Origin: Hyphomicrobiales bacterium
GTDB taxonomy: Bacteria; Pseudomonadota; Alphaproteobacteria; Rhizobiales; Rhizobiaceae
Reading direction: 5' to 3'
Length of the DNA stretch: 64,000 bases
NCBI GenBank assembly: GCA_900471525.1
Contig: UCEZ01000010.1
Coordinates: 1 to 64,000 of the forward strand
Shown here: positions 9,222-17,321 of the stretch, piece after piece
Position numbering within the stretch: position 1 is the stretch's first letter
How the letters are laid out: the number at the start of each line of letters is the position of its first letter
Position numbers and translations under genes: made by a program
The notes under the pieces: generated by a model
Seen by the model: the letters and a program-made list of their open reading frames with translations, nothing else
What the model was told of the DNA's origin: nothing
Database searches by the model: none

Positions 9222-9506
9222 ATGAGATCAGTTTTCACACTCGCAGCCACCGCCGTGGTAGCAATCGCCCTCGCCTCCGGCGCTTTCGCGGCGGAATTCA
9301 CCAAGGGCACGGTCAAAAAGGTCGACGCCAAAGCGAAGAAGGTTACCCTCATTCATGAGGAACTGAAGGACCTGGAAATGCCCGCTATGACCATGGTTTT
9401 CCGCGTCAAGGACGATGCGATGCTGGAAAAGCTCAAGGAAGGCGCGAGCATCGAGTTCATTGCCGAGCGCGTTGACGGCAAACTGACAGTCACGGAAGTC
9501 AAGTAG
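9222..9506 (+). CDS. CusF-like periplasmic copper chaperone
   Basis: This is a 94-residue protein with a signal peptide (ending SGAFAA) and a small beta-barrel domain. It carries the CusF-family metal motif MPAMTMVFRV, whose two Met residues bind Cu(I) or Ag(I) together with a His upstream (HEELKDLEMPAM). E. coli CusF hands copper to the CusCBA pump; here the neighbouring outer-membrane factor is the only visible pump part. The gene is the last of the copper operon, 22 bp after the cupredoxin, with a clear AAGGAG site. Confidence 0.92.
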   Translation: MRSVFTLAATAVVAIALASGAFAAEFTKGTVKKVDAKAKKVTLIHEELKDLEMPAMTMVFRVKDDAMLEKLKEGASIEFIAERVDGKLTVTEVK

Positions 9507-9637
9507 TCCGATAGCGTCTGATAGAGCACGCGACTGTTTAAACGGCCGCGTGCGAACCCCCTGTTTCACCGAGAGAAAGCGATCTCGGTCGACCCACAAG
9601 GTCTTGGAAACTCACCCGCGCTTTCAAGCGACGAGCA

Positions 9638-10993
9638 ATGACTTCTTCACTCAGCGCCCAGTGGGACGCCGCGCGGGAAATCCGTTCAATCCTTTTGCGA
9701 TTTGTCGCTTTCGCGATCCTGCTTGCCAACCTCCTACTTGGTGGCAACGAGGGAGCTGAAAGGACGCATTTCATCGTCGTGATCTGCTACTTCATCATCA
9801 GCGTCGCTTCGGTGGCGACCGCACGGTTCCTGCCCAGCCTGTCCTGGCTTAAGACGCTCTTTGTCGTTCTCGATGCGCTGCTGGTTGCCCTGATTTTGTA
9901 CGCGCACATTCTTGGCGGACCGGTTACCGAGAACCACAACCTGACGACGACCAGCCTGGTGGTTGCGTTCATCTTGCTCAATCATGTCGGCCTAAAGCAA
10001 GATCGTCGGCTCGTGCTTGTCTTCTCCGGCATCGTCCTGGGTTCCTGGGTAGCCATGTTGGCGGTCACCGCCGCCAGACATCATACCGCCGACGCAATGT
10101 CGCTGCTTGCGGCATTCTTCAACCAGGACTTGGGCCTCACAGTAAGCTTCGGCTTTACAGCTTTCGCTATCTACTTGCTCGCGAGGGATCATGACCGGAC
10201 CCGCAAGGAAGCCTTACGAGCCGACAAGCGGCGTCTCAATCTTTCGCGCTTCTTCTCGCCGCTTGTGGTCGCGGACCTCCAGGAAGGCAGCTCAAACCTT
10301 GACCTTGAACGCCGCAATGCCGCGATCATGTTCGTCGACCTGCGGGATTTTACTCGTTTTGCGGAGACTGCGCCTGCGCGGGAACTGGCCCTGGTGCTGG
10401 CGGAATACCGCCACCTCGTCTCCGGCACCATCTTCAGCTATGGCGGGACTGTCGATAAGTTCATCGGTGACGGGGTGATGGCGGTCTTCGGCCATCCTAC
10501 CCCGATAGAGGACGACCCGGATCGGGCCCTGGCCTGTGCTCTCGATCTCGTCGATGCACTGAACGATTGGAAGAACCACAGCATGCTGAACGGCTACCCT
10601 GCCCTTAACGCGGGCATCGGCTTGCACTTCGGCACGGTCGTCGGCGGGGTTCTGGACAGTGGATGCCACAGCGAGTTCACGGTGATCGGCGACGCTGTAA
10701 ACGTCGCGCAGAGACTGGAGACCTTGTCCAAATCACTCGACGCCCCCCTTGTCGTATCGTCTGCACTGATGGCGCGGTTGCAAAATCCAGTTCCATCCGC
10801 CCTCTGGATACCGCAAGGTTCAGTAGCCTTGCAGGGACGTCGGCTTCCGATAGATGTTTGGTATCTGCGCCGTGAAGCGGGTCTCAACCCGGGCGAGGAC
10901 AGTTCAGCCTACGAGACAGGAGCCATGCAGACCGCCCTCCAAAGATCGTCCTTCCAGTCATCTCCTCCCGCATCCGATGTGCGCACCGGGTAG
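9638..10993 (+). CDS. Membrane-bound class III adenylate/guanylate cyclase
   Basis: The protein has 451 residues. Residues about 20-190 contain five or six hydrophobic segments. Residues about 225-400 form a class III nucleotidyl cyclase domain, with the metal-binding NAAIMFVDLRDFTRF, the turn DKFIGDGVMAVFG and the catalytic GDAVNVAQRLE. The product would be cyclic AMP or GMP made in the cytoplasm. The membrane part resembles the sensor portions of rhizobial cyclases, which are numerous, so the signal is unknown. It lies 131 bp after the CusF-like gene and could belong to the same transcript. Its 3' end overlaps a convergent gene by 85 bp. Confidence 0.9.
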   Translation: MTSSLSAQWDAAREIRSILLRFVAFAILLANLLLGGNEGAERTHFIVVICYFIISVASVATARFLPSLSWLKTLFVVLDALLVALILYAHILGGPVTENHNLTTTSLVVAFILLNHVGLKQDRRLVLVFSGIVLGSWVAMLAVTAARHHTADAMSLLAAFFNQDLGLTVSFGFTAFAIYLLARDHDRTRKEALRADKRRLNLSRFFSPLVVADLQEGSSNLDLERRNAAIMFVDLRDFTRFAETAPARELALVLAEYRHLVSGTIFSYGGTVDKFIGDGVMAVFGHPTPIEDDPDRALACALDLVDALNDWKNHSMLNGYPALNAGIGLHFGTVVGGVLDSGCHSEFTVIGDAVNVAQRLETLSKSLDAPLVVSSALMARLQNPVPSALWIPQGSVALQGRRLPIDVWYLRREAGLNPGEDSSAYETGAMQTALQRSSFQSSPPASDVRTG

Positions 10994-11280
10994 TCAATGC
11001 CTCGGACAGACACCTTGGCGGGATCACTGCATTTCACGAACGCTCGATGCTTTCCCGGATCAATGTAGGCAGAACCGCTCGCGTGACCTTGCGAAAGCGA
11101 TATTAGGACGTCGTAATCGTATCCAGCTTGATCTGTCGCGTGATTGCTGACGAGACCAAGATTGACAACAGTGTCGTCGTCGAAATGCGCAGTGTGGAAT
11201 ATCAGAGGCTCTGAGGCCACCGCGCTTAAAGCGGATAGCACTCCGACGGCGAGGGTGAATACAAAAGCACGCATTCCCAC
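10909..11280 (-). CDS. Secreted protein of unknown function
   Basis: This 123-residue protein has an N-terminal signal peptide (MRAFVFTLAVGVLSALSAVA-type). Its mature part holds a pair of Cys residues (AFVKCSD and WRAVCMAP) that could form a disulfide. I recognise no domain. A second Met at residue 3 is an alternative start. The gene is convergent with the cyclase and overlaps its last 85 bp. A ribosome-binding site GGGAGGTGGGA precedes the start, which supports it being real. Confidence 0.6.
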   Translation of the reverse strand: MGMRAFVFTLAVGVLSALSAVASEPLIFHTAHFDDDTVVNLGLVSNHATDQAGYDYDVLISLSQGHASGSAYIDPGKHRAFVKCSDPAKVSVRGIDYPVRTSDAGGDDWKDDLWRAVCMAPVS

Positions 11281-11460
11281 CTCCCATGGTTCAGCGAAGC
11301 CAGTATCATATCACGACCATCGCCGCTTTGCACGCAGGCGACTGTCCACCTCCCACCTCGGAAACCCATCAGCGCTTGGTACCGTCAGTCCACCAAAAAC
11401 CGGTTGCGCTAAACCCTGCTGGATTGCAAATTATCTCCCGTCAAAATTCGGAGGATTTCC

Positions 11461-11676
11461 ATGGCTGTAGGAACCGTCAAATTTTTCAATGCTGACAAGG
11501 GTTTTGGCTTCATCACGCCGGGTGACGGTGACAAGGACATTTTCATCCACATTTCCGCTCTACAAGCTTCGGGCATTCAATCGCTACGTGAAGGCCAGAA
11601 AATTTCCTTCGATACCGAACCAGATCGGACGGGCAAAGGACATAGAGCCGTGAATATCCACCTGCAATCGGCCTGA
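11461..11676 (+). CDS. Cold-shock domain protein (CspA family)
   Basis: This is a 71-residue single cold-shock domain that binds single-stranded RNA or DNA. Both nucleic-acid motifs are visible: KGFGFITP (RNP1) and DIFIHISAL (RNP2). The length is normal for the family. It has a strong ribosome site (CGGAGGATTT) and a 180-bp leader (11281-11460) with no gene, which would fit the long structured leaders typical of csp genes. Presence inside accessory DNA suggests an extra copy rather than the main chromosomal one. Confidence 0.93.
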   Translation: MAVGTVKFFNADKGFGFITPGDGDKDIFIHISALQASGIQSLREGQKISFDTEPDRTGKGHRAVNIHLQSA

Positions 11677-11774
11677 GCGGCAGGCATACCCCTAGCTAGA
11701 TCAAGCAGTTTGCGGCGCTGTGATTGTAGCGGGCGAACGCCTGCATCGTGTGTTGCAATCGGTGGAAGGTCAGT

Positions 11775-12536
11775 TCAGCCCGGAATATTGAGCGGCTTCT
11801 CGGAAGGCGTCAATTTCTCGTCGACCACGTCCCCGTGCAATGTTCTCGCCGCAGCTTCTCGGCCTCGTTCGATCCGTTTCGTCAAGACGAACAAGAAGAA
11901 CGCAAGGGCCTCAGCAAATTCTAGCGATTGCGTAGCTTCGTCCGGCGATGTGTGCGGGCTTTCCAAATCGGCGTGACGCGGCCGGTTTGCGCCAAGGCGC
12001 ACCGAATGAGCCCACTCCCCCATGTTCTCGGTGATTTTGTGATCGGTCACCGCTTGATCGATACGGGAGTAGACTGAGCCTTTTTCATATCCCAGCAACT
12101 TCAACATCGAGTCCACAGCAGCACCCGACATCACCGCCGAGGCGTCTGGAGCGTGTAGCGTAGACATCGCCTGTTCCAGATAGGTACGCGCCGGAACCGG
12201 TATATCCTCATGCGCCTGACGGGCCTGCGGGATGTACTGGTAGATTATTGGCTGGGCTACACTGTCTCCATTGTTGCCTCTCGTGAGCATCATGCCTCCG
12301 CATGAGTTACACGAATATACTCCCCATACGTAGGCTGGACCGCCGTTATAGGATGGCGAGACACCATTGGTGACCCACCACTGCTCAAAGCCCGCATCAG
12401 GCGTCGCACAATGAGGGCACCTTCCTTTGAGCTTCAGGTGTTTGGTCATTCGCTGACTAGGCATGTTCGCGATTGCCACCGCGAATTGGTCCAATGTCGT
12501 CTGTAGATTATTCAGCGCATCACTGGTTTCGGCCAC
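11775..12536 (-). CDS. DUF4145-type protein with N-terminal zinc-ribbon motif
   Basis: The protein is 253 residues if it starts at the GTG at 12536, which I prefer. GGGGAG lies 7 bases before it, and it overlaps the end of the upstream gene by 17 bp. ATG starts at 12464 and 12449 are alternatives with weaker sites. The N-terminal part holds two Cys pairs (CPHC and CNSC, about 45 residues apart) that should bind zinc. The C-terminal part is helical and matches the DUF4145 pattern, with RTYLEQAMSTLHAPDASAVM and the late HADLESPHTSPDEATQSLEF. DUF4145 domains are found in restriction and defence-related proteins as well as alone; no activity is known for this one. It follows a gene with an SOS box. 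Confidence 0.75.
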   Translation of the reverse strand: MAETSDALNNLQTTLDQFAVAIANMPSQRMTKHLKLKGRCPHCATPDAGFEQWWVTNGVSPSYNGGPAYVWGVYSCNSCGGMMLTRGNNGDSVAQPIIYQYIPQARQAHEDIPVPARTYLEQAMSTLHAPDASAVMSGAAVDSMLKLLGYEKGSVYSRIDQAVTDHKITENMGEWAHSVRLGANRPRHADLESPHTSPDEATQSLEFAEALAFFLFVLTKRIERGREAAARTLHGDVVDEKLTPSEKPLNIPG

Positions 12537-12861
12537 TAAATTGCTCCCCGGCTCCCGACTTGCTGCCCTTGTACCATCTAAACCAGTTGCTGCCAGTTCC
12601 CCTTTCCCGAGGGTCGAACCATTCCCCACCAAATCGCATCATGAAGGCCACAGCATCGTCGCGGATCGAAAAGCAATGGACGAGGTAGCCGACATCTTCA
12701 AATCGAACGGAATGGCCCCGCGCACACCGGGATAGGCCTCTACAGAATTCATCATGTGTCGCACTCTGTTTGCCAGTGCATAGGTGAGCAGCGAGGGCGA
12801 CTTGATGAGGCCAACCTCGGTCTATCCCCGCCGCAGTGAGTTCACTCTTACGGTTCGACAT
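12520..12861 (-). CDS. Conserved-looking small protein under an SOS box
   Basis: This protein has 113 residues when started at the ATG at 12861; the frame is open further upstream. It contains WPHQVALAAHLCTGK near the start and a coherent C-terminal half, FSIRDDAVAFMMRFGGEWF, followed by WFRWYKG. I do not recognise the family. A perfect GTTC-N7-GTTC box lies 31-45 bp before the start. TATTCCTATG just upstream gives a weak GGA-type ribosome site. It is followed with a 17-bp overlap by the DUF4145 gene, so the two form a probable LexA-controlled operon. Confidence 0.65.
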   Translation of the reverse strand: MSNRKSELTAAGIDRGWPHQVALAAHLCTGKQSATHDEFCRGLSRCARGHSVRFEDVGYLVHCFSIRDDAVAFMMRFGGEWFDPRERGTGSNWFRWYKGSKSGAGEQFSGRNQ

Positions 12862-12891
12862 AGGAATATCCTCCAAAAACGAAAGGCATAT

Positions 12892-12906
12892 GTTCCTATT
12901 TTGTTC
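12892..12906. promoter_or_regulatory. LexA (SOS) box
   Basis: This is a perfect alphaproteobacterial SOS box: GTTC, seven bases (CTATTTT), GTTC. It lies 31 bp upstream of the leftward 113-residue gene, where LexA would block transcription. Confidence 0.8.
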
Positions 12907-12968
12907 ACGGATGTCAAGGTTCGCTTTCGCATCAAACATGTATTTCCATGCAAGCAAAAAGCGATTAT

Positions 12969-12983
12969 GTTCTTATTTTGTTC
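12969..12983. promoter_or_regulatory. LexA (SOS) box
   Basis: This is a second perfect GTTC-N7-GTTC box (spacer TTATTTT), 77 bp from the first. It precedes the rightward Zn-ribbon/SRAP reading frame by 110 bp. With its partner it suggests a divergent, LexA-repressed pair of promoters. Confidence 0.75.
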
Positions 12984-13092
12984 CTATTGGTCTCGGTTCT
13001 CGGACTGGTCTGAAAGGCAAGCCCTCGAAGCGCGAACGGATCAATGGCTGGTCGGGATGGCCTCAATTATGGCTTTAGGAGTGCGAACGTAA

Positions 13093-13809
13093 TTGACTGG
13101 TTTGCTCACTCTGGGAGAGTTTCGAGGTCCCATCATTACGGTTGAGTGCCGGGCATGCGACAGAGCAGCGGAACTGGACCGAAAAGCGTTGGTGAAGCAA
13201 TATGGAGCCAACCTTCGTTTCGTTGAGCTGCGACGCAGAATGTCCATCGGTTGCGAGAAGATGATTTGCGCCGATGGCCAAGACCGATGTCAAACGAAGT
13301 TCCCGTGTCTTGTAGAAGCCAAGGTGTCTTTCGAAGGGAGTGTCTCAGATGAATACCTCTATAATTTAACGTCCAACCAGCAAGCCATCAGGGACTTTAT
13401 CGACATCACCCGCTATCGAGAAGGCAATCTGCCGCCTACGGTGAACGTCCACCCCGACAGGCCTGGCCCCATCGTCCGCGTTGATGCCGAAGGCGAGCGC
13501 GAACTGGTGATGTCGACATGGGGAATGCCGACCCCCGATGTTCACCTTGATGGAAAGCCGGATCGGGGTGTCACGAACGTACGGAAAACCTTCATTCCGC
13601 ATTGGCAACAGTGGCTGGGCGTCGCGAACCGATGCCTTGTCCCTGCGACTGCGTTCTCCGAGTATGAACAAGAATCCGACGCGGAGACTGGAAAGAAGCC
13701 GCTGCGGTGGTTTGTGGTAAATGAAGACCAACCGGTGTTCGCGCTCGCGGGCATGCATACGAAATGGATTGGAAGCACGCGGGCCGATCAAGGCACCCCG
13801 GGAAGGTGA
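13093..13809 (+). CDS. Zn-ribbon-like small protein running in frame into an SRAP remnant
   Basis: The open frame encodes 238 residues from a TTG. Residues about 15-80 look like a separate small protein with Cys pairs (VECRACDR, then GCEKM and CQTKFPCL), as seen in short rhizobial Zn-ribbon proteins. From residue about 90, at NLTSNQQAIRDF, the frame continues as an SRAP domain without its first four residues. I read this as two genes joined because the first has lost its stop and the second its proper start. No ATG is available for the first gene; TTG at 13093 or 13102 must serve. Whether a fused protein is made is unknown. Confidence 0.5.
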   Translation: MTGLLTLGEFRGPIITVECRACDRAAELDRKALVKQYGANLRFVELRRRMSIGCEKMICADGQDRCQTKFPCLVEAKVSFEGSVSDEYLYNLTSNQQAIRDFIDITRYREGNLPPTVNVHPDRPGPIVRVDAEGERELVMSTWGMPTPDVHLDGKPDRGVTNVRKTFIPHWQQWLGVANRCLVPATAFSEYEQESDAETGKKPLRWFVVNEDQPVFALAGMHTKWIGSTRADQGTPGR

Positions 13810-14056
13810 GCATGACCTTTACGCGTTTCTCACGACCAACCCCAATGACATTGTGAAGCCGATACACCCTAAGGCAATGCCCGTGCTGCTCACAACGCAA
13901 GAAGAATGTGAGATTTGGATGACTGCAGAATGGAAGGAAGCCAAGAAGCTTCAGCGGCCACTTCGTGATGATCAGATGATGGTTCTGCCACGCTACACGG
14001 AAGTCGGTGGGCTGAGCGGACATCCCACGAAGACAAGCCATTTGTTCGCCCAGTGA
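13349..14056 (+). pseudogene. Broken SOS-response-associated peptidase (SRAP, YedK/HMCES family)
   Basis: SRAP proteins crosslink to abasic sites in single-stranded DNA through the Cys at position 2 of the start MCGRY. Here an ATG at 13349, with AGGGAG 8 bases upstream, stands where that start should be. It is followed by 8 rather than 9 bases before the codons for YNLTSNQ, and the Cys codon is absent. The domain then reads well (VMSTWGMPTP, NRCLVPATAFSEYE) to about 13770. There the frame changes, and the rest (EGEHDLYAFLTT, IHPKAMPVLLTT) is read one frame over to 14056. With two frame breaks and no catalytic Cys it should be inactive. Confidence 0.8.
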
Positions 14057-14213
14057 TGAAAGACTTAGCTTGGACCTGCGGAAGCAGACAACACGCGATT
14101 GCAGAAATCAGAAGCAATTATTCGAACGCTGTGGAGCTGTCATCGGTAGGTTCATCCGGCAAGCCCGTTGGCTAGTGCGACCTTAGGACAACCATTTCGA
14201 ATATAATAGCGGT

Positions 14214-16226
14214 TTAATTTCGCTCAACTTCCTGAGACAGCAAGACAGACAGCTCTTCCATTGAGGACACCCCCATATTTTTATAAAGTCGTCCTCGCCT
14301 GGTCCTGAGCGACTGAGCGGTCCTGCCAACTGGTCCGGCGATCTCTCGAAACGTATACCCATCCAAGAGCAATCGGGCTACTTGAGCCTGCCGGAAAGTA
14401 ATTTTAATGCCGAGCCTCTGCCATACCGCATTCCGTAAGGCAGAGATTCCTTCTTTTTCCAGCTCAGGATTTGGCGGTATTCTAGTATTGTAATATGATT
14501 CCACCTCTTCTCTGTAACGGAAACCAACGCCTCCGACCAATGGCTTAATTCCACAACCGTTCAATTTATCAGTTTCTGACTTGTAGTTGAATTTACTACC
14601 GGCAAGTAGCCGCTGCAGACCAATCTCTTTCATCGAGATATATCTCCGACGAAACTTATAAATTTCTGCCAAGGTTAAATTCCGCTCTATCAACCCAGCG
14701 GCCATTGCCGTTGATGTGATTCGCGAGCCACAGTTCATGTAGAACGAACCCTCTTCTACCGTAAGCTTGGTAAGCAATCCATTTTCTAATGGCTTGAGTC
14801 GTTTCAGGAAGACCTCCCAAGAATGCAGGTCGTCCAGGTAAAGCTGTTGAATCAAGGGAACATGGCTCCCCACCCGAACAACACGCATATCGTCGTCTCG
14901 CAGAGCCTTCAAAATTTGGGGCCAGGGATCGCCTTTCGCGTGAAAAAAAATCTGCACGGCATCGCGGAGCAAGATATGCCCACTAGCCTTCTCGCTTAAG
15001 GGAAATCTCTCAAACAGCTCTATGATGGCCGTCTCCCTGCCCCGCAACGCCGTAAAATGTTCATCGGGGCATAGGAAATAAGACGAAAGGTAGCAGCTAA
15101 GAAGTGAGGGCACAGGAAGCCCGGTAACGCATGCTTCGTCGTAGATTGGTCCCTTACACTTCGCGATTTTGTTTAGATAGTTAATTTTGTCGTTTACTAC
15201 GCTGCCGAGCCCTGATCCATTGCTGGCCAACTGTATCGAAATCGAAGTTGCGAGGGACCCTTTGAGGGCGTTCGCTACGACAACCGCCATTTCGGTTCCG
15301 AAGTAAGGGACCTGTATGAGTTGTCTGACGGGGTGCCACAGATGCCCTCCAGATTTACGCCGAAAACACCACTTGTGGCGAAGCCTCTCACCAACTTCAT
15401 GGAATCCTTTTGGCCAATTCATCAGAGCCCGCCCTGCTACGCTTAACGAAAGCGGCGAAATCTGCCCGAGCTTATGAGGTCTTGCTCCCTCCGGCGGCCT
15501 ATTCTCCTGATCAAGCAATCGACCAACCTCAACAGCAAGCTCAAAGAGCTTCCCGCGACCAAAGGTATGCAGATCGGGGTGTACGCCTTTCATTCCACAA
15601 TTTGAAATCTCCGGATCAATGAAGTTGGTCACAAACCTGAGGGCTTCAATATCGCCAACATTCACTCTGGCTTGTGGAAAATCTCGCAGGTCAGTCACTC
15701 CCACGTGACTGTCCTCGGGATGGACGCAATTTTCGCAAAAACACACACCAAGCGTACGCCCATAGCCAAGCGTCCGACAACAAACTGGGCAGACACCAAG
15801 GAGCTTTTCCATAGTTGAAGGATCGAACGAGAGAGCGCCGATGTGCCATATTGCTTTTTGATAAGGTCGAATTTTAAGACTGCTTGGAGCGACTCGCCTG
15901 CTGTGCCCCAAGTGTCCGCGACGGATAAAACTGTCAAAAAACCTAACCGTTGCTCCCTGCCTTTCATAAGCCATTCTGGAGATTTCAGAAATGGGCCTGC
16001 AAAGGACGTTCGCAACAAGCTGCAAGTCTGGCGGGTTCGCCGTGATGGCCCATGGCGTAACATTTCCGCTTGTCTGCGCTCTTCCGAAAAGTGTCGCTAC
16101 CTCAAAAGTTCTGACGAAACCGTTCTCGTTGCACGCACGCAGAATCAGGTCGCTAAGCCCCTCTCCCGGTTTCGGCGCTACAGAAATGGCAAGTGGCCGA
16201 CCTACATCAATTGACCGATATGGCAC
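14214..16226 (-). CDS. tniQ: TniQ/TnsD-like target-selection protein with LuxR-type HTH
   Basis: The protein has 670 residues. The N-terminal 180 residues match the TniQ domain, with the opening GEGLSDLILRACNENGF and a zinc-binding set CPVC (146-149) and CENC (164-167). A long middle region follows. The last 65 residues look like a LuxR/GerE-type helix-turn-helix: TFRQAQVARLLLDGYTFREI, then VGRTAQSLRTRRGRLYKNMG. TniQ-family proteins link the AAA+ regulator to a DNA target; TnsD of Tn7 binds a specific attachment site. The length suits a TnsD-like sequence-specific selector, and the C-terminal HTH may supply the DNA reading. A gap of 138 bp separates it from tnsC. Confidence 0.85.
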   Translation of the reverse strand: MPYRSIDVGRPLAISVAPKPGEGLSDLILRACNENGFVRTFEVATLFGRAQTSGNVTPWAITANPPDLQLVANVLCRPISEISRMAYERQGATVRFFDSFIRRGHLGHSRRVAPSSLKIRPYQKAIWHIGALSFDPSTMEKLLGVCPVCCRTLGYGRTLGVCFCENCVHPEDSHVGVTDLRDFPQARVNVGDIEALRFVTNFIDPEISNCGMKGVHPDLHTFGRGKLFELAVEVGRLLDQENRPPEGARPHKLGQISPLSLSVAGRALMNWPKGFHEVGERLRHKWCFRRKSGGHLWHPVRQLIQVPYFGTEMAVVVANALKGSLATSISIQLASNGSGLGSVVNDKINYLNKIAKCKGPIYDEACVTGLPVPSLLSCYLSSYFLCPDEHFTALRGRETAIIELFERFPLSEKASGHILLRDAVQIFFHAKGDPWPQILKALRDDDMRVVRVGSHVPLIQQLYLDDLHSWEVFLKRLKPLENGLLTKLTVEEGSFYMNCGSRITSTAMAAGLIERNLTLAEIYKFRRRYISMKEIGLQRLLAGSKFNYKSETDKLNGCGIKPLVGGVGFRYREEVESYYNTRIPPNPELEKEGISALRNAVWQRLGIKITFRQAQVARLLLDGYTFREIAGPVGRTAQSLRTRRGRLYKNMGVSSMEELSVLLSQEVERN

Positions 16227-16364
16227 AGAAAATCCCCATCGTTATCCATGATTGAAAAATGCGGCCCGCACCCGGGACGAGACTACGCGGATACCTTCGG
16301 CCGACGTCCAGAGAGGCTTGGAGCGTTGCTTTCTCAAAATTGTGTTCTTTACAAAACACCCTGC

Positions 16365-17321
16365 TCAATGCTCGCGAAACGGATTTTGCCGAACCAGGCC
16401 GTTGGCGATGCTGAAATCTTCGCAGCCCTTAAATAGGTGATGTCGCTCAACAGCATCTGAACCTTCTTCGAGCGCATACGCGGCCGCCGCCTCGACCAGC
16501 CTTGATACTCTCCCCAGATATCCGCCCGTTGCTTCAAACAGGCATGCAACTATATCGCCAGCGAGGAAGTTACTGCGCTTTGGAAACAACTTATGCTGGG
16601 CAAGTTTCAGGCCGAGAAGACCGCAGTAATCCTCGAATACTTGCCGATCTTCCGGCAGTCTGAATTCGAGTTTCCTGTAGGCGATTTTTCGACAACTGCG
16701 GAACCCAACTTGTACATCGTTCATAATCTTTCTTTCGGCTTCCTCAGTCCCAACAAAAACCAAGGGAAAGCCGGAAAGCAAAAAATCCTTGAGGCAATTG
16801 TGGACACGGGTAGCCTCCAGCCGTGCTGATGACACCGGAGCCCCGATACGAAGATGCTGGGTTTCATCAATTATCAGCAGCTCGGTGTTAAACCGCCGGA
16901 TGTAGTTATAGACCCTGAAGGCGAGGTCCGAAATATTACCTCGGTCTAAACGAGGATCGCCGTAAGCTCGTAGGATGTCACAGAAGAACGACTTCAGTGT
17001 CGATCCTGTGATCGAAATATATACAACAACCCTCTGCGCCTTTACTACTTCCGCTCTAGGCATTGATCTCGGAAACAATTCGTTTTTGTAGCAGTAGTCG
17101 ACGACCTGATTTTCGAGATAAGCCATTACCGTAACTGTTTTTCCCGCCTGTGATTCCGCGAAAAGCCCGAAGCAATTCGCCTCTACATCTTCGCCGGTTT
17201 CAAGCATCTTCTGCCGAAGTTGCCTTAGCCTGTCGAACTCCCTATGAGCTTCTTTAAGTAGGGGGTGAAAGATGCGCATTCTTCGGAATTCATAGCCTAG
17301 ATCACCGTGGTTGATGGTCAT
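16365..17321 (-). CDS. tnsC: TnsC/TniB-like AAA+ transposition regulator
   Basis: The protein has 318 residues. Walker A is AESQAGKT (residues 55-62) and Walker B is ELLIIDE, with Asp152 and Glu153 followed by TQH. This is the TniB/TnsC family of AAA+ ATPases, which form filaments on target DNA and join TniQ to the transposase. Its ATG overlaps the TGA of tnsB as ATGA, which fixes the start and shows coupling. The C-terminal part (residues 215-318) is helical, as usual for the AAA+ lid. Confidence 0.92.
   Translation of the reverse strand: MTINHGDLGYEFRRMRIFHPLLKEAHREFDRLRQLRQKMLETGEDVEANCFGLFAESQAGKTVTVMAYLENQVVDYCYKNELFPRSMPRAEVVKAQRVVVYISITGSTLKSFFCDILRAYGDPRLDRGNISDLAFRVYNYIRRFNTELLIIDETQHLRIGAPVSSARLEATRVHNCLKDFLLSGFPLVFVGTEEAERKIMNDVQVGFRSCRKIAYRKLEFRLPEDRQVFEDYCGLLGLKLAQHKLFPKRSNFLAGDIVACLFEATGGYLGRVSRLVEAAAAYALEEGSDAVERHHLFKGCEDFSIANGLVRQNPFREH

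Noticed and set aside
12784-13092. A 102-residue rightward frame between the two SOS boxes
   Set aside because: It runs over the divergent promoter region and both LexA boxes and has no ribosome site or protein-like pattern.
14130-14213. Possible left transposon end (TGTCATCGG near 14136)
   Set aside because: It shares only TGTC with the right end and no GCGTCA/TGACGC repeats follow, so I did not call a boundary.
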